Part shown: one piece after another, positions 47,021 through 58,475 of the stretch
Layout of the letters: every line of letters begins with the position of its first letter
Position numbering within the stretch: the stretch's first letter is position 1
Source: Voacanga thouarsii
Lineage: Eukaryota > Streptophyta > Magnoliopsida > Gentianales > Apocynaceae
DNA length: 64,000 nucleotides
Assembly: GCA_026120185.1 (NCBI GenBank)
Contig: JANUWF010001691.1
Coordinates: forward strand, 558,001 to 622,000
Direction: 5' to 3'
Notes under the pieces: generated by a model
What the model saw: the letters and a program-made list of their open reading frames with translations, nothing else
Told to the model about the DNA's origin: nothing
Database searches by the model: none
Made by a program: the position numbers and the translations under genes

Positions 47021-48104
47021 AAAAGTAATGACAAAATCTTAGGAGGTTTGTCGAGAAAAATTCAAAGTATTTTGAAGTGATTTTATAGCTACAAAGTAGG
47101 AGCATCTCAAGGTCCTTCAACGGAGATTTTCCAGCCACCAACTTAATAAAGAACAAGAACTAATGAAGACCTTGTTCTTGGTGTTCAATGCTCAAAAGTT
47201 TCTTAGTTAATTGGTCTTCAAGCTTGTTGGAATTTTTCTTGTTGAATGAGCTAAGTGAGGTCCGAATTTCCCCCATGATTTTCCAGCTTTTACTCCCCAA
47301 AGAGTTGTATGTTTTGCAAAGCAAGAAATGGTAACTAAGCTGCCTAGTTTCTAGAGTTATCCATGGAAGAGAACAAAAAGATTTCCAGCTTTTCACCATA
47401 AACATGATTAACCAAATGAAACTTCTTAGGATAGAAAATTGGTGATTTAATTTTGGAAATCGAAACATTCTTTTAACTCTCCTATTTCCTTCCAATATTT
47501 CGGCCAAGTGGCTCCAAAAAGCTGGAATTCTAAGTAAGTTCGAAGACCATAATAATTTAGAACAAATCATAATAAAATAAAAAGAATTCAAGAAATAAAG
47601 TATTTTCAAAATAAAATATGTTAAGACATGGCTTGCAAAAATAATAGAGACTAAGAACTCGGATAGATTTTTTTAGGACAAGATCATATGCTTAGAAAAT
47701 TACCATTGTGATTTCTCACGACAACATCCCTATATTCATGAAATGCAAGAAATAAAATTCAAATATTAGTTAGGATAATTAAAAATAGTTCTTAGTTGAT
47801 GGGATTTGAATTCAAGACCTTACGCATTAACCACAAAGTTCTATCCATTTAACCACATTAATTCTTATTTTCTATTCTCCCAATTTAATTATATTCCCTT
47901 ATAAATTCCAAACTTCTATCTCTCTTCTCTAAGTAAAATTCCCTAATTGACCCCAAAAGTCATCAAACACATATAATTTATAGAGACCACATATAAACAG
48001 TTCTAAAATACACAAATTCATCCAAAAAATATATGTTTATGAAATATGTTAAGAAATGCAACCTTTCCATCTAATTCTAGGGTAAACTTGGGTGGGGTTT
48101 TGCA
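47021..48104 (-). repeat. Tekay-type LTR D3, proximal part
   Basis: The minus strand starts TGCAAAACCCCACCC at 48104 (D2: TGTAAAACCCCACC; second base C for T). It runs to the F2 insertion. With 38437-41024 it makes about 3.67 kb of a 4.3-kb LTR. It lies inside another family F fragment (48105-48358). Confidence 0.8.
47790..47864 (-). promoter_or_regulatory. tRNA-like unit (D3 LTR, minus strand)
   Basis: On the minus strand, A box TGGTTAAATGG at 47855-47845 and a B-box-like AATTCAAATCC at 47812-47802, spaced 43 nt, 249 nt from the LTR start. The anticodon stem pairs 5/5 (two wobble) with U33 and UAA, using different bases from A1, which looks like compensatory change. TTTTT follows near 47795. 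Confidence 0.65.
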
Positions 48105-48358
48105 GAATTAGTATCCACTCACTCTAGAATATAAATAATTCTAGCCCGAATTTATTGGTACTTGTTCCAGAATCCATTACTCAATATGTGTATCATTTGA
48201 AACTATTCCCAATGCATAGTTTCTTGGGCCAATGACTTCTTCAGTAATGATTCCTTTCAAGTGGCCGTAAAATATACACCCCTACTATTAGGAGGGATGA
48301 ATCATTTATTAACCATCTCAACTACTTTCATTTATATTACATTGTAACTAATATCTAT
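48105..48358 (-). repeat. Family F LTR fragment (F3)
   Basis: Minus-strand match to F2/F1, for example ACCCCTACTATTAGGAG near 48280 (also at 46398 and, complemented, 349). It is cut by D3 on the left and by the Athila/Tat-like LTR at 48359 on the right. Confidence 0.75.
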
Positions 48359-49736
48359 TGATATGTAAAATTTGGGTGTATAAAAATTATTCGAATTTAA
48401 ATCCATCCCTAGCCAAGTTTTAATTAAAACATTAATCTCCAAAATCACACATATGAGCAAGTATACTCATCGCAAGCATAGTATAGGGAATTAATGAATA
48501 TCGATCCTCAAGGAACAACTACCATTATTTACCATTCATTCATTGTTTAACCGATCCTAAAGTGATAAGAAAAAAAATAAAATTAAAGAAAAATATATAA
48601 AACTCATGGATGAAAGAAAATGTAATTTAGACAAATATTTTTGATGTTATGATAATGAATCACTTAGCAAATATCACAATTACTTATCAACTTGGCATCA
48701 TGAAGGAAATATAATAGAGTCCATTCCTTTCCCAAGTTATAAACTCACTATCTCATGAATAAATTAGTAAATTTTCCAATCAAACCAACATAACCATAAA
48801 GATGCATTAAAATCATCCTTTAGCAATTATTCATCTATTCTAGCTGATAATGAATATGAAATTAGCCAATAACCCTACACTCTAGGTGAAATCAACTAAT
48901 ATTTAACTGCCTTGGTTATTTGTTCTTAGCTTCATTTCCTAAGTTCATTAGGAGGTAACAAATATGAAATTAATAAAACTAAATCAACTCCTAACATCAT
49001 TTTCCAAGCCAATTAGAAGTAAATCTAGATTCATCAATTCTTCAATAGTCACAAGTGATCAAACAATAAGAATGATAGAAAATTAATCAAATAGCTAAAT
49101 TAATCCAAAAACCATGAATCCCAAAATAATGTCAAATTATAATCAAAACATTAATTACATCATTATTCTAGAAAAAGAAAATAAAGGTAAAATAAAGAAC
49201 TCATAGACAAGCCATCTTTTTTCTCTTTAAAGACCTTGAATAATTCTATTTGATTGACGAATATCCTATTTTTATAATTGGTTGGCAGCTTTGATCGTTG
49301 GATTCATATGTTTTCCTTACTTAAATAAGTTCCTAAGATACCAAAATTCGTTCGCTATGAGTTCTAGGCCGAATACAAATTGGAAAATACCAAAATCCTT
49401 AGGAAACTCCAAAATCCATGCAAAACAGGAAAAATCACTGCCTTAGAGCAGATTGGAGTCGACGCCGGCTATGCTCCTCATGGCCCAGTGCTCTGGTTTT
49501 TCTCAAATCTCCCCTGTTCCAGTATTGGGCCAGTACCGGGTGTGCTCCTCATACTGAGTATTGCTCGGCTATGGTTTTTTCATCATTTTCTCCCTTTTTC
49601 TGCAATAAAATACCAAAATTCCTTTCCAAGGGTAAAATATCAAATATGATGGAATATGACTAGTTATTGCATCAAATGTATCAAAAAATATTCTCAAATA
49701 ACTAAAACATTAATGATAAATTTAGCCCCTATTACA
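48359..49736 (-). repeat. Athila/Tat-like LTR B3 (1378 bp)
   Basis: The minus strand starts near TGTAATAGGGGCTAAATTT (49736) and ends ATTTTACATATCA (48359). It contains GC-rich motifs around 49450-49560 (GACGCCGGC, TACCGGGTG). Directly upstream on the minus strand lies CTTGAGGACAAGCAAAGATTC with AAGTGTGGGAGA, the 3' polypurine-tract region, so this is a 3' LTR. Confidence 0.78.
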
Positions 49737-49805
49737 TCTCCCACACTTGAATCTTTGCTTGTCCTCAAGAAAAGTACTTTAAGACAAGGAAAAATAAGAC
49801 AATCT
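49737..49805 (-). repeat. End of Athila/Tat-like UTR with PPT
   Basis: Contains AAGTGTGGGAGA (minus) beside the LTR and the GAGGACAAGC motif. The UTR is interrupted at 49805 by solo LTR C1 and resumes at 51616. Confidence 0.7.
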
Positions 49806-51610
49806 TGTTGGGAAATATGCCCTCTTAGACTAGGTTTCTGATGTAAATATCGAATATTTTAATAAAAGAATTTATTTTTAGAAATTGTTCATGAATTTAT
49901 ATTTTATTTGTGCACAATTACGTTTGGAAAAGACCCATTGTGTTTAAGTAAGTAGTCCATGTGAATGGAGGTCTTTCACAGTAAGCTATGGATACGGGTT
50001 ACTTAACACATAAACATTTGTTCTTTACCGATTGATAAGAATGGGAATCTCATCATATTTAGGTTGTTATGTTGTGAATTCCAAATGGGAAATGGCTTAC
50101 CTTTAGCCAGTGAGTAGTCCACTCACTTCATGACATAAGCATATTTCGAATACGTAGAATAGGACCTGTAGTAGTGGTTTCTGAAAGTACTCTATGGTAG
50201 AAACTTAGACTACTACCGCTATAGTGTGGACTAGTACTCTACGACTTGAGTATGAGTTGGTGGTTTGACGAAGCTAGAAGCATGTACTTTGATATGCTAT
50301 AGTTGAGGTTCTATCGTAGGGCCAATATACTTGCATGTTGGGTATGTGTGACTAGTTAGTTAAGACAAACTTACACAAGATAGTTTCTATACTTTGTCGC
50401 CGCTTGTGGTTGTTTGAATGATCTAAATATATAGGGCCCTGGGAAACATGAGTTGGATGTTTGCTTTAGGGTAGCTCTCCTGAAAAGCGAAAACAATCCA
50501 GGAAATCATGGATCATTGGACTAGAAGCCCAAGGATGGTAGATGTCATTTAGAGAGGTGTTAGTACACTTTTTCCTCTCTAAATGTAGGACGATATATAG
50601 ATAGGTAGTTTAGTCATTACACCTATAGGTCAGAGACTTTGCTAACGCAGCATTGTCCTTGGGGTCAATATTTTCTTATCGTGATATTAAGAAATATTTA
50701 AAATGCAAAATACTGCTATTTATATGGAAAGGGTATTTTGGTCATTTTAGTAGACAAGACAGTGTGTCTTTTTGTCCCCAGTATATACTGTGAGTCCTAA
50801 TTAAATATGGGTAAAGGAATTGACCTTAAATAAAATGGAATTTATTTTATTCAAGTAACCTGATTTAACTATTGGGCTAGAATAAAATAAAGGTCCATGG
50901 AGAGAGAGAATTAATTAAATTTGTATGGTGGGTTAATTAATTATTTAGAGCTTTGGCCCTGTTTGAATAATTAGGGATTAACCTGGGACTAAACTAATAA
51001 AGGCTTGTTAAGTGGACTAGTTTATTTGGGTTTGGAAAATTAATTATTTGTTGGGCCATTAAGTTGGTTCTAATTAGAATAATTAATTTAGTCCAAAAGA
51101 CTAAACTAATAGTCCAATGGCCCAATCCAGTTTAACCTAGGTTTTTATTTAGGTTAAACAGGAGAATTGGAGATCATTGTTGTTGTTTTCACAGACTCTT
51201 CTCTGTGGAAAAAAAAAACACACGTCACTCTCTCTCTCTCTCTAGTAAATATTCCTTAGTTCTGTTTGTTGTTCGCCAAACGGAATTAGGCAGGCCATAT
51301 ATTAGATGATCTAGAGTTTGGCATTCACCTACATGTAAAGATAGAGTAGGAGGCTTGCAGGCATTGCACCAGAGGTTTCTACCAGTGCACCTACCCCGGT
51401 TACACACATTTCGGTCTAGACAATTCTTAGAGCGAGGAAAAAAGGTAAGAAATTTTTAACCTCGGAGTCCTACTAGAGCCTAACCGGCACCTGCTAGGAT
51501 TGCCGGCGCCGGCTCTAGCCCTGGACGAGAATTCTTCTGTTCTTGGTTTTTCCAATTTTTTGCTTTCGCTTCCGCTGCGTGCTTTGTGTTTTCCCTTTTT
51601 CATGCCTTCA
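49806..51610 (+). mobile_element. Copia-type solo LTR C1 (1805 bp) with perfect TSD
   Basis: Starts TGTTGGGAAATATGCCC, ends TCATGCCTTCA, flanked by AATCT (49801-49805 and 51611-51615). It matches C2 on the opposite strand end to end. It contains a TGGGCC/TTAATTAATT-rich block (50874-51130), a TC run at 51228-51242, and a GC-rich patch with the perfect palindrome GCCGGCGCCGGC at 51502-51513. The LTR start resembles that of Copia element G1, which is the basis for the superfamily call. Confidence 0.9.
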
Positions 51611-51615
51611 AATCT

Positions 51616-52120
51616 TTCAGCAATTTTAGCTATAACAAGGCCACAAGTCCCTTTCTAACTTTAGACATGACCTTGCCATTCTTTTAACCCTTTGAGAACA
51701 TTTACAAATTGACATACTAGATAAGGCATACCAAGGCCCTTGAAGTCAAACTAAGCAAGTTTATACTTTAGTCTAAAAAAATTATTTCACCCTTCAAGCA
51801 AAAACATAGATAATATGAATCATACAAGTCAAACTATCTACCAACTCAAGCATTATAAACTTAAAAATTGTACAGCTCAAGTAATAATTTAAGAAAAAGA
51901 CTCCATTCCTTTTTTTTAAAGACTTAGGGAATTAATAGCCTCAAGTGAATGAATTTCTCTTCGCACACCATATTGGCCACCTTTAAAGTCATTACATATT
52001 TTTTTCCTCATTCTTTTCAACCAATGCTTTCTTTGCTCTTTCTTGCCTTTTTGACTTTGGGATAGACTCAAGAAAATGCACTGAATAATACTTGCTTTAA
52101 ACACAATCGTTGATTAAATC
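51616..52120 (-). repeat. Athila/Tat-like UTR, continued
   Basis: Minus-strand match to 35100-35560 of element I (GGTGAAATAATTTT; TTGACTTGTATGATTCAT). It joins 49805 once C1 is removed. The 62-codon minus frame at 51916 is not conserved. Confidence 0.7.
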
Positions 52121-53156
52121 TCCATATCCTGGCAAATTTAAAACATGAAATCAACCAATGAATCCATATCCTAGCAGACATAAATTAACCTTTAATTACC
52201 CAGTTATTAGCAATTAACCCATTTTTCAAGCAAGTTAAGAGATAACAAATATGAAATTAATGAATTGAGACCACCATCAATCCCTTTTCCAAGCAAGTTA
52301 ATAGAAAGAAACAACAAATTAATCTCATAATCAGCATAAGTAATTAAATACCAAGAATAACAATCAATTAATCAAAAGATCAAAGTAACTCTAAAAATCA
52401 TAACTACCTAAAACAATGTCAAATTACAATAAACAATTAATGCATCATTGTTCAAGAAAAGAAAACACTCATAGACAAGCCTCCTTCTTCCTCCTTCGTA
52501 GACGCTCTTGTACAATCCTCCTTGATCTTATGGATTCCTTCTTAATTTGAGTGATTTTTTGTTATGATCCGTGAATTTTCCCCTTTCCCTTGTGTTTTCC
52601 CACTATCTATAGGCTTTAGAAGTGCTTAAATTCGTCTCTCTAGGGTTTCTAGCCAACTAGAAGTAGGAAAATACTAAAACTCTACAAATTGCCAAAACAA
52701 TACACAAAAATCGAGGCACGCCTCAGTACCAATGCACAGCCGGTGTCGCCTATCCTACCAAGGGCCGGCGCCGGTTGTGGTCAGTTTCTTTGTTTGTTCG
52801 TCGATTTTTCTTGATTTTTGTGCCATTTCTTCCAAATTGCAGCCAGTGCTGCCTCTGAGCTCCCAACTAGTGCCGACTGTGTTCCATTCAGCTCTGTTTC
52901 ACCAATTTTTCATCACCTCGATGTGTGTGCCAATAGCACGTGGCCGGCCCTGCCTGTCCTGTCCGGCTAGCGCCGCTTCTACTATGTTTAGCGATGTTTT
53001 TGCCTTATTTTACCCCTAAAATCTGAAATAATGCACAAAATACCTTTCCAAGGGTAAAATCTCAAATTTAAAGGAATACAACCAGTTATTTTACAAAATA
53101 CATCACAAAATAGCCTCAAATTAGTAGGAAATATATCACTAATTTTGGCCCTATCA
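52121..53156 (-). repeat. Athila/Tat-like LTR B4, 3' end missing
   Basis: The minus strand starts TGATAGGGCCAAAATTAGTG at 53156. It is joined near 52120 directly to UTR sequence, so the LTR end, PBS and whole coding region are deleted. It has a GC-rich patch at 52710-52985 with GGCCGGCGCCGGTTG at 52763-52777. The frame at 52732-53019 lies in this patch and is a composition artefact. Confidence 0.7.
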
Positions 53157-53668
53157 TGTTGATGGTTGCTAGAATATGGATTCATTATCTAATTTCATGT
53201 TTTAGATCACCGAGAATATAGGGGTTTATATGAGGATTGATTTTAATGCATCTTTTGGATAAATTAGTCGTGACAGAATATGTTCACTAATTTAGCTAGA
53301 AGATAGTAATTCTATGGATTGGAAACGAAGTGAGTCTATATTAAATCCTTCATGAAACTAAGATAATAATCGATTATAATATTGTCTAAGTGATTCATTA
53401 TCATGTTTTCAAAAGCTTTTGTCTAAATTACAAATTTTCACATCCTTGAGTTGTATATATTTCTTTAGTTTTCTTTTTCTTATTTTCTCACTTTATGGTC
53501 TGTTAAATAATGAATGAAAAGTGATTAGTGTATACTTATTCCTTTGAGGATCGATAAGAGTATACTTGCTCGTATGTGTATTTTGGGTTTAATGTTTTAA
53601 TTAAAAGTTAACTAAGGGATGGATTTAAATTTAATAATTTTTATACATCCAAAATTTACGCATTAGTC
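53157..53668 (+). repeat. Athila/Tat-like LTR fragment B5, inverted to B4
   Basis: Plus-strand match to the last ~500 bases of the element I LTR (GCTAGAATATGGATTCATT; ATGTTCACTAATTTA), ending AAATTTACGCATTA where CATCA is normal. It abuts B4 head-on and the tail of E2. Confidence 0.75.
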
Positions 53669-54610
53669 TCCTAGGGAACCAAAAAGAATAAAGGGCTAGA
53701 AAGTTAAGCAATACTCTCCAAGTGTAATGAAGCTCCAAGAGATATTCAAACTTAAAATAAAGAGAAGGGCTTGTCCAAGAGAACTTTATCCAAACCTACA
53801 AAAGAAAACACAAATAAAAGCACAAAGAAAATAATAGCGCAAACTAAAACATACCAAAATAAAAGAAAACAACCCAAAGAAAAATACTAAAAATCCTAAG
53901 AAAACAAATAAAGACGCAACTCATTCCTTCCCCCATTCTTAAAGGTTTCAAAATCATATCTTGAATTTATTTAATAACAGTGTAGTTTCCATCTTAAGTG
54001 CGCAGAAAGAACACCAAACCAAAACCAAACACAAAACAAAGACACAAACTTTTTCCACCCATTTTGCTTCCTCATCAAACCTTTATAAATGAAATTAATG
54101 CCCAGTTGAGAAAGTAGGAATGATGAATGTAAAAAGAAGAAAAGTTTTTGAAAAAGGTCATGTGCATGAAAACAACATTTCTAAGCAAAGAACAAACATA
54201 AACCTCATTCTCTAACATGCTTTAAGATACATAAATATTTTTTCCAACATATAAGTGCACATGGTATCTAAAGAATGCATCAATCTTGAAATAAAAAATT
54301 TTCCCTTCAAAAGATTTGTCCGAATGAGAACTCCCCCTTAAACTTGGCAATTGAGTTTTTAAAGATGGGAAAAGTAATCTTTACTTTTCAATGCATCTAC
54401 AAATACCAAGTTACCTTCATTTGAATGGGGTGAAGGATTGAAATTGTCACAATCCTCCAAGGACTTTGTATGATGTAACGTTGTAAAGTCCAACTCCTTG
54501 AGGTATGTCAAACTGAACACATCATCATTTGGACCATTGTGCTCTAAGGATTGAGAGAAACCTAAGAAATCATGTGACAAAGAGAGATTAGAGTTATTAG
54601 CATATAGAGT
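53669..54610 (-). mobile_element. Pol-less element E2, 3' part
   Basis: Minus-strand counterpart of 19125-20010 in E1: the small ORF (54610-54359) followed by the same tail (GTTCTCTTGGACAAGC near 53783; GAGTATTGCTTAACTT at about 53710-53730). The tail is cut at 53669. Confidence 0.65.
54359..54610 (-). pseudogene. Small ORF of family E (E2 copy), cut by Copia LTR
   Basis: Reads STLYANNSNLSLSHDFLG, then EHNGPNDDVFSLTYLKELDF, HHTKSLEDCDNFNPSP and VDALKSKDYF. E1 has the same order with conservative changes (NGPNDDVLSLPCLKELDL). It stops where E1 continues with PSLRTLLLSCHG. Its upstream half lies beyond solo LTR C2 (56408-56770). The open frame appears to extend to 54637 only because the LTR happens to be readable. 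Confidence 0.55.
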
Positions 54611-56407
54611 TGAAGATTTAAAGGGGAAGAAAAACACAACAAAGCAACGAAGAACAAGAAAAAAAACCGCAGCAATAGTTTTAGACCGGAGCTTGCGCCG
54701 GTTCCGACGGCCTCAGCCGGTGCCGGTCCCTGCCTGACCGGGCTCCGAGAGGAAAAAAAAAAAATACCTCTTCTTGTTCTTAAAGTTGGCTGGACCGGAA
54801 TATGTGGAACTAGGGTAGGTGCGCTGGTGGAAACTTCTAATGCGATTCCTGCAAGCCTCCTACTACGTCTGTGCATGTATATGAACACTAAATTCCCTCT
54901 CGATCTTCCAGTATATGGCCTGCCTAATCCACGTTTGGTGAACAACTCATAAGACTAAGGGATTTTTCAGAGAGAAAAGAGGCCATCAATTTTTCTTTCT
55001 CTTCGAGAAGAAAAAGAAAAAAAATAACGTACGTTTTTATTTTCCTGTTTAACCTAAATAAAATCCTAGGTTAAACTGGATATTTAATTTGGCCCATTGG
55101 ACCCTTAGTTTTGCCTTTTGGACCAAATTAATTATTCTAATTGGAACCAAATAAATGGCCCAATAAATAATTAATTTTTCAGCCTAAATAAACTAGTCCA
55201 ATTAATAGGCCTATATTAATTTAGTCCCAGGTCAATCTTTAATTATTCAAACTGGGCCAAAGCCCTGAATAATTAATTAAGCTACTAAGCTAGCTTAATT
55301 AATTCTCTCTCTCTATGGACCTTTATTTTATTCTGGCCCAATAATTAAATCAGGCTACTTAAATAAAATAAATTCCATTTAATTTAAGACCAATTCGTTA
55401 GCTTGTATATAATTAGGATTTACGGTCTATACTGGGGACCAAGAGACATACCGCTTTGGCTACTAAAATGACCAAAACACCCTTTCCATATAAATACCTG
55501 TATTTTGCATTTTAAATATTTCCTAATATCACCATAAGAAAATATTGACCCCAAGGACAATGTTGCGTTAGCAAAGTCTCCGGCCTACAAGTGAAATGAC
55601 TAAAATACCCCTCCATATATCACCGTGCATTAAAGAGGAAGAAATGTACTAACACCTCCCTAAATGACATTTACCATCCTTAGGCTTCTAGTCCAATTAT
55701 CCATGACTTCCTGGATTGTTTTCGCTTTCCAAGGGAGCTACCCTAAAGCAAACATCCAAGTCATGTTTCTCAGGGCCCTGGATATTTAGATCATTCAAAC
55801 AATCACAAAGGGCGATATAGTATAGAAACCATCTTATACAAGTCTGTCTTAACTAACTAGTCACACATATCCAACATGCAAGTATATTAGTCCTACGATA
55901 GAACCTGAACTAAAGCATATCAAAGTACATGCTTCCAGCTTTATCAAACCACCAACTCATACTCAAGTCATAGAGTACTAGTTCACGCTGTAGCAGTAGT
56001 AGTCTAGGTTTCTCCCATATAGTACTTTAAGAAACCACTACTACAGGTCTTGTTCTACGTATTCGAAATAAACTTATGTCATGAAGTGAATGGACTACTC
56101 ACTGGCTAAAGGTAAGCCATTTCCCATTTGGAATTCATAACACAATAACCTAGACATGATGAGATTTCCATTCTCGTCAATCGGTTAAGAACAATTGTTT
56201 ATATGTTAAGTAACCCGTGATCTATACCTTACTGTGAAAGACCACCATTCACATGGACCACTTACTTAAACACAATGGGTCTTTTCCAAATGTAATTGTG
56301 CACAAATAAAATGTAAATTCACAAACAAATCCCGAAGATAAATTCTTTTATTAAAATATTCAAATTTTACATAAAAAACCTAGTCTAAGAGGGCATATTT
56401 CCCAACA
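54611..56407 (-). mobile_element. Copia-type solo LTR C2 (1797 bp) with perfect TSD
   Basis: The minus strand starts TGTTGGGAAATATGCCC at 56407 and ends CTTTAAATCTTCA at 54611. It is flanked by AGAGT on both sides (54606-54610 and 56408-56412). It is inserted inside the small ORF of E2. It has a GC-rich patch with GCGCCGG and GCCGGTGCCGG at 54695-54727, and a GGCCCA/TTAATTAATT block (55088-55345). The 127-codon minus frame at 54562-54945 is in the LTR and not conserved in C1. Confidence 0.92.
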
Positions 56408-56770
56408 AGAGTACGATCAAATACCTTCATTTTCACATTGGGCAATTGTTCCTCGTATCCTTTCTCCTTTCCTTGGGGATTCTCTTATTCAAGTGTATAG
56501 GCTTTTATGGCATCTTCAACCAACTTGGCTAGTTGTGTTCTTTGATGGCTTAATCATTGGGAAGCTTCTTTATGCTACTTAATAGATGAATTTAAATTAG
56601 CAATAAAAGAATTTATTGATTCTTCTAATGACGTCTAACTAAAAGCATTAATCTGAGCTTGTAACCTTGTCAAGCTACCATTATTGCTACTCCTTTGAAT
56701 TTGTGTCCATGACCACATATGTCCCCAATGTTGGTTGTCTATGATGACAATTTTAGCCTCACACTTAAGG
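56408..56770 (-). pseudogene. Upstream half of family E ORF (E2 copy)
   Basis: On the minus strand, pieces LTRLQAQINAFS, TSLEESINSFIANLNSS, HQRTQLAKLVEDAIKAY and YEEQLPNVKMKVFDRTL are read in one frame, broken by stops at places where E1 has Glu, Trp and Gln codons. It joins the YANNSN half at 54610 when C2 is removed. The heptad-like spacing of Leu/Ile suggests a helical or coiled region. Confidence 0.5.
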
Positions 56771-56929
56771 AAAAACAAAGATTAAATAAAAAATTAATAG
56801 AAAAACAAAGAAAAGAAAAATACACAAATCAGAAATATTCACGAAATACCTAAATACAAAAGTGAATGATATTTACAAATACAACAAAGGTTAAATCAAC
56901 AAGATTTGAGTGTTTCCGATAGTGCCTAT

Positions 56930-56946
56930 CCCCGGCAATGGTGCGA
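56930..56946 (-). other. Primer binding site, tRNA-Asp type (E2)
   Basis: The minus strand reads CGCACCATTGCCGGGGA just inside the LTR end, a decayed version of TGGCGCCGTTGCCGGGGA. Confidence 0.7.
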
Positions 56947-56952
56947 AAAACT

Positions 56953-58179
56953 TGATGTGCATTTTTTAGTGTAGAAAATATTACCAACAAATTACATAAT
57001 TAATCAAGTTTTAATTAAAATGCCAACCACGAAAACCATACATACGGGCAAATATACCCATCATATAGTATAAGGAATAACAAGTTTCGAATCCACGAGA
57101 ACTTAGACCCCATCTTACTTTGCCTAAATCATTAATTTTTAGCCAATAAAATAAGAAGAGAATAAGAGGGAAAATAAATAAAGATAAAAACAAATATAAC
57201 TCAAGAATGCAATTTTATGTAACTGGATAATTATCTTGAAAATATAATATTGAATCAATTAGCATTCATCACAATCAATTGTCATCTTAGCATCATGAAG
57301 GAACTTAAGTAAAATTTAATCGTTTCCCAAGTCATGAACTTATGTAGATTCCACTTCTTTCCCAATCCATGGAATCACTATCCTTTGATTAATATAGTAG
57401 ATTTCTCAACCAAACCAAAGCAACCAAAAGATGCATTAAACTCATAACTTATAAACATGAAATTAGCTGATGAACCTTTGCTCGAGGTGAAATCAACTAA
57501 TCTTTGATCACTTTAGTCCTTTAATCTTAACTTTGTTTCCCAAGTCCATTAAGATTTGACAAATATGAAATCAATGTAATGAACTCCTAACTTCGTTCCC
57601 CAAGTCAATTAGAAGAACCCACATCAATAACTAATTATAACAAGTAATCAAATACCAAAGATAACAATAGATTGATCAAAAATTCCAATTAACTAAAAAT
57701 CATAATCTCCAAAATAATATCCAATTACAATCAAAACATTAAACACATCATTGTTCTAGAAACGTAAACAAAGCATAGAACATAAAACTCATAGACAAGG
57801 CCTTCTTCTTCTATTGAAAACCTCCTTTGAACAATGTTTTTTTGAGTGGTGATTTTGTCTTTGAATAATAAGTAACTAGCATGGATCTTCAAATCACACC
57901 TTTATCTTGTGTTTTTCTGTTATTTATAAACCTCCTACTTTCTAAAATTTATTGCTTGAGAAATCTAGTCCGCGTAGAATACAGAAAATATCAAAATTCT
58001 TTGGAAAAAACCAAGTTTGTGCATAACTGCCTCTATACAAGTTGGACTTGGCGCAAGGACCTTTTGATCCTCCGGGGCAAGCTACATTCTAGTCTGCCCC
58101 TACACTTTTGCACTAATTTTTTCTTTGTTCAGCCAAAGTGGACCTAGCGCCTGGTCCACTTGCCAGACATGGCACTAGG
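56953..58179 (-). repeat. 5' LTR of E2, start missing
   Basis: The minus strand ends AAAAAATGCACATCA at 56953, next to the PBS. It runs up to 58179, where Tekay element D2 is inserted. It includes GC-richer repeats at 58040-58178 (TTGGCGCAAGG, CTAGCGCCTGG). About 200-300 bases of the LTR start are absent from the window. Confidence 0.75.
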
Positions 58180-58401
58180 TGTAAAACCCCACCAAAACCT
58201 ACCCTAGAGTAAGGGGGATGGGATGCATAAAATATATCTCTTGAATGATTTTTGTGCCATATAATTGTGGTTTATATGTTATATGATTTATTTATGCTTG
58301 TTGAGTGGAAAGGGTAAAGAAGTAATTTTTCTTGAGGTCGAAAAAGGAAGATGGATTGTGGTTTAGATAAGAAGAATATTTGGTTGAGAAAATAAGAGCA
58401 A

Positions 58402-58475
58402 GAGTTGTTGTGGTTAAGTGGTTAGAGCTTTGTAATTAAATTTCTAAGGTCTTGAGTTCAAATCCCATCACTTAA
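58402..58475 (+). promoter_or_regulatory. tRNA-like unit (D2 LTR)
   Basis: A box TGGTTAAGTGG at 58411-58421 and B box AGTTCAAATCC at 58455-58465, spaced 44 nt, 231 nt from the LTR start. U33 and UAA are kept. An eight-T run at 58477-58484 is an excellent Pol III terminator, giving a predicted RNA of about 80 nt. Confidence 0.68.

Noticed and set aside
52732..53019. 95-codon ORF with Cys/Pro-rich product
   Set aside because: It falls in the GC-rich patch of LTR B4 and has no counterpart in the equivalent region of B3 or element I.
48359..53156. B3 and B4 as the two LTRs of one element
   Set aside because: Their first ~70 bases differ far more than LTR pairs of one insertion should, and the flanks TCTAT and TGTTG do not match.
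54562..54945. 127-codon minus-strand ORF
   Set aside because: It spans Copia LTR C2 and has no equivalent in the matching LTR C1; it is a chance frame.
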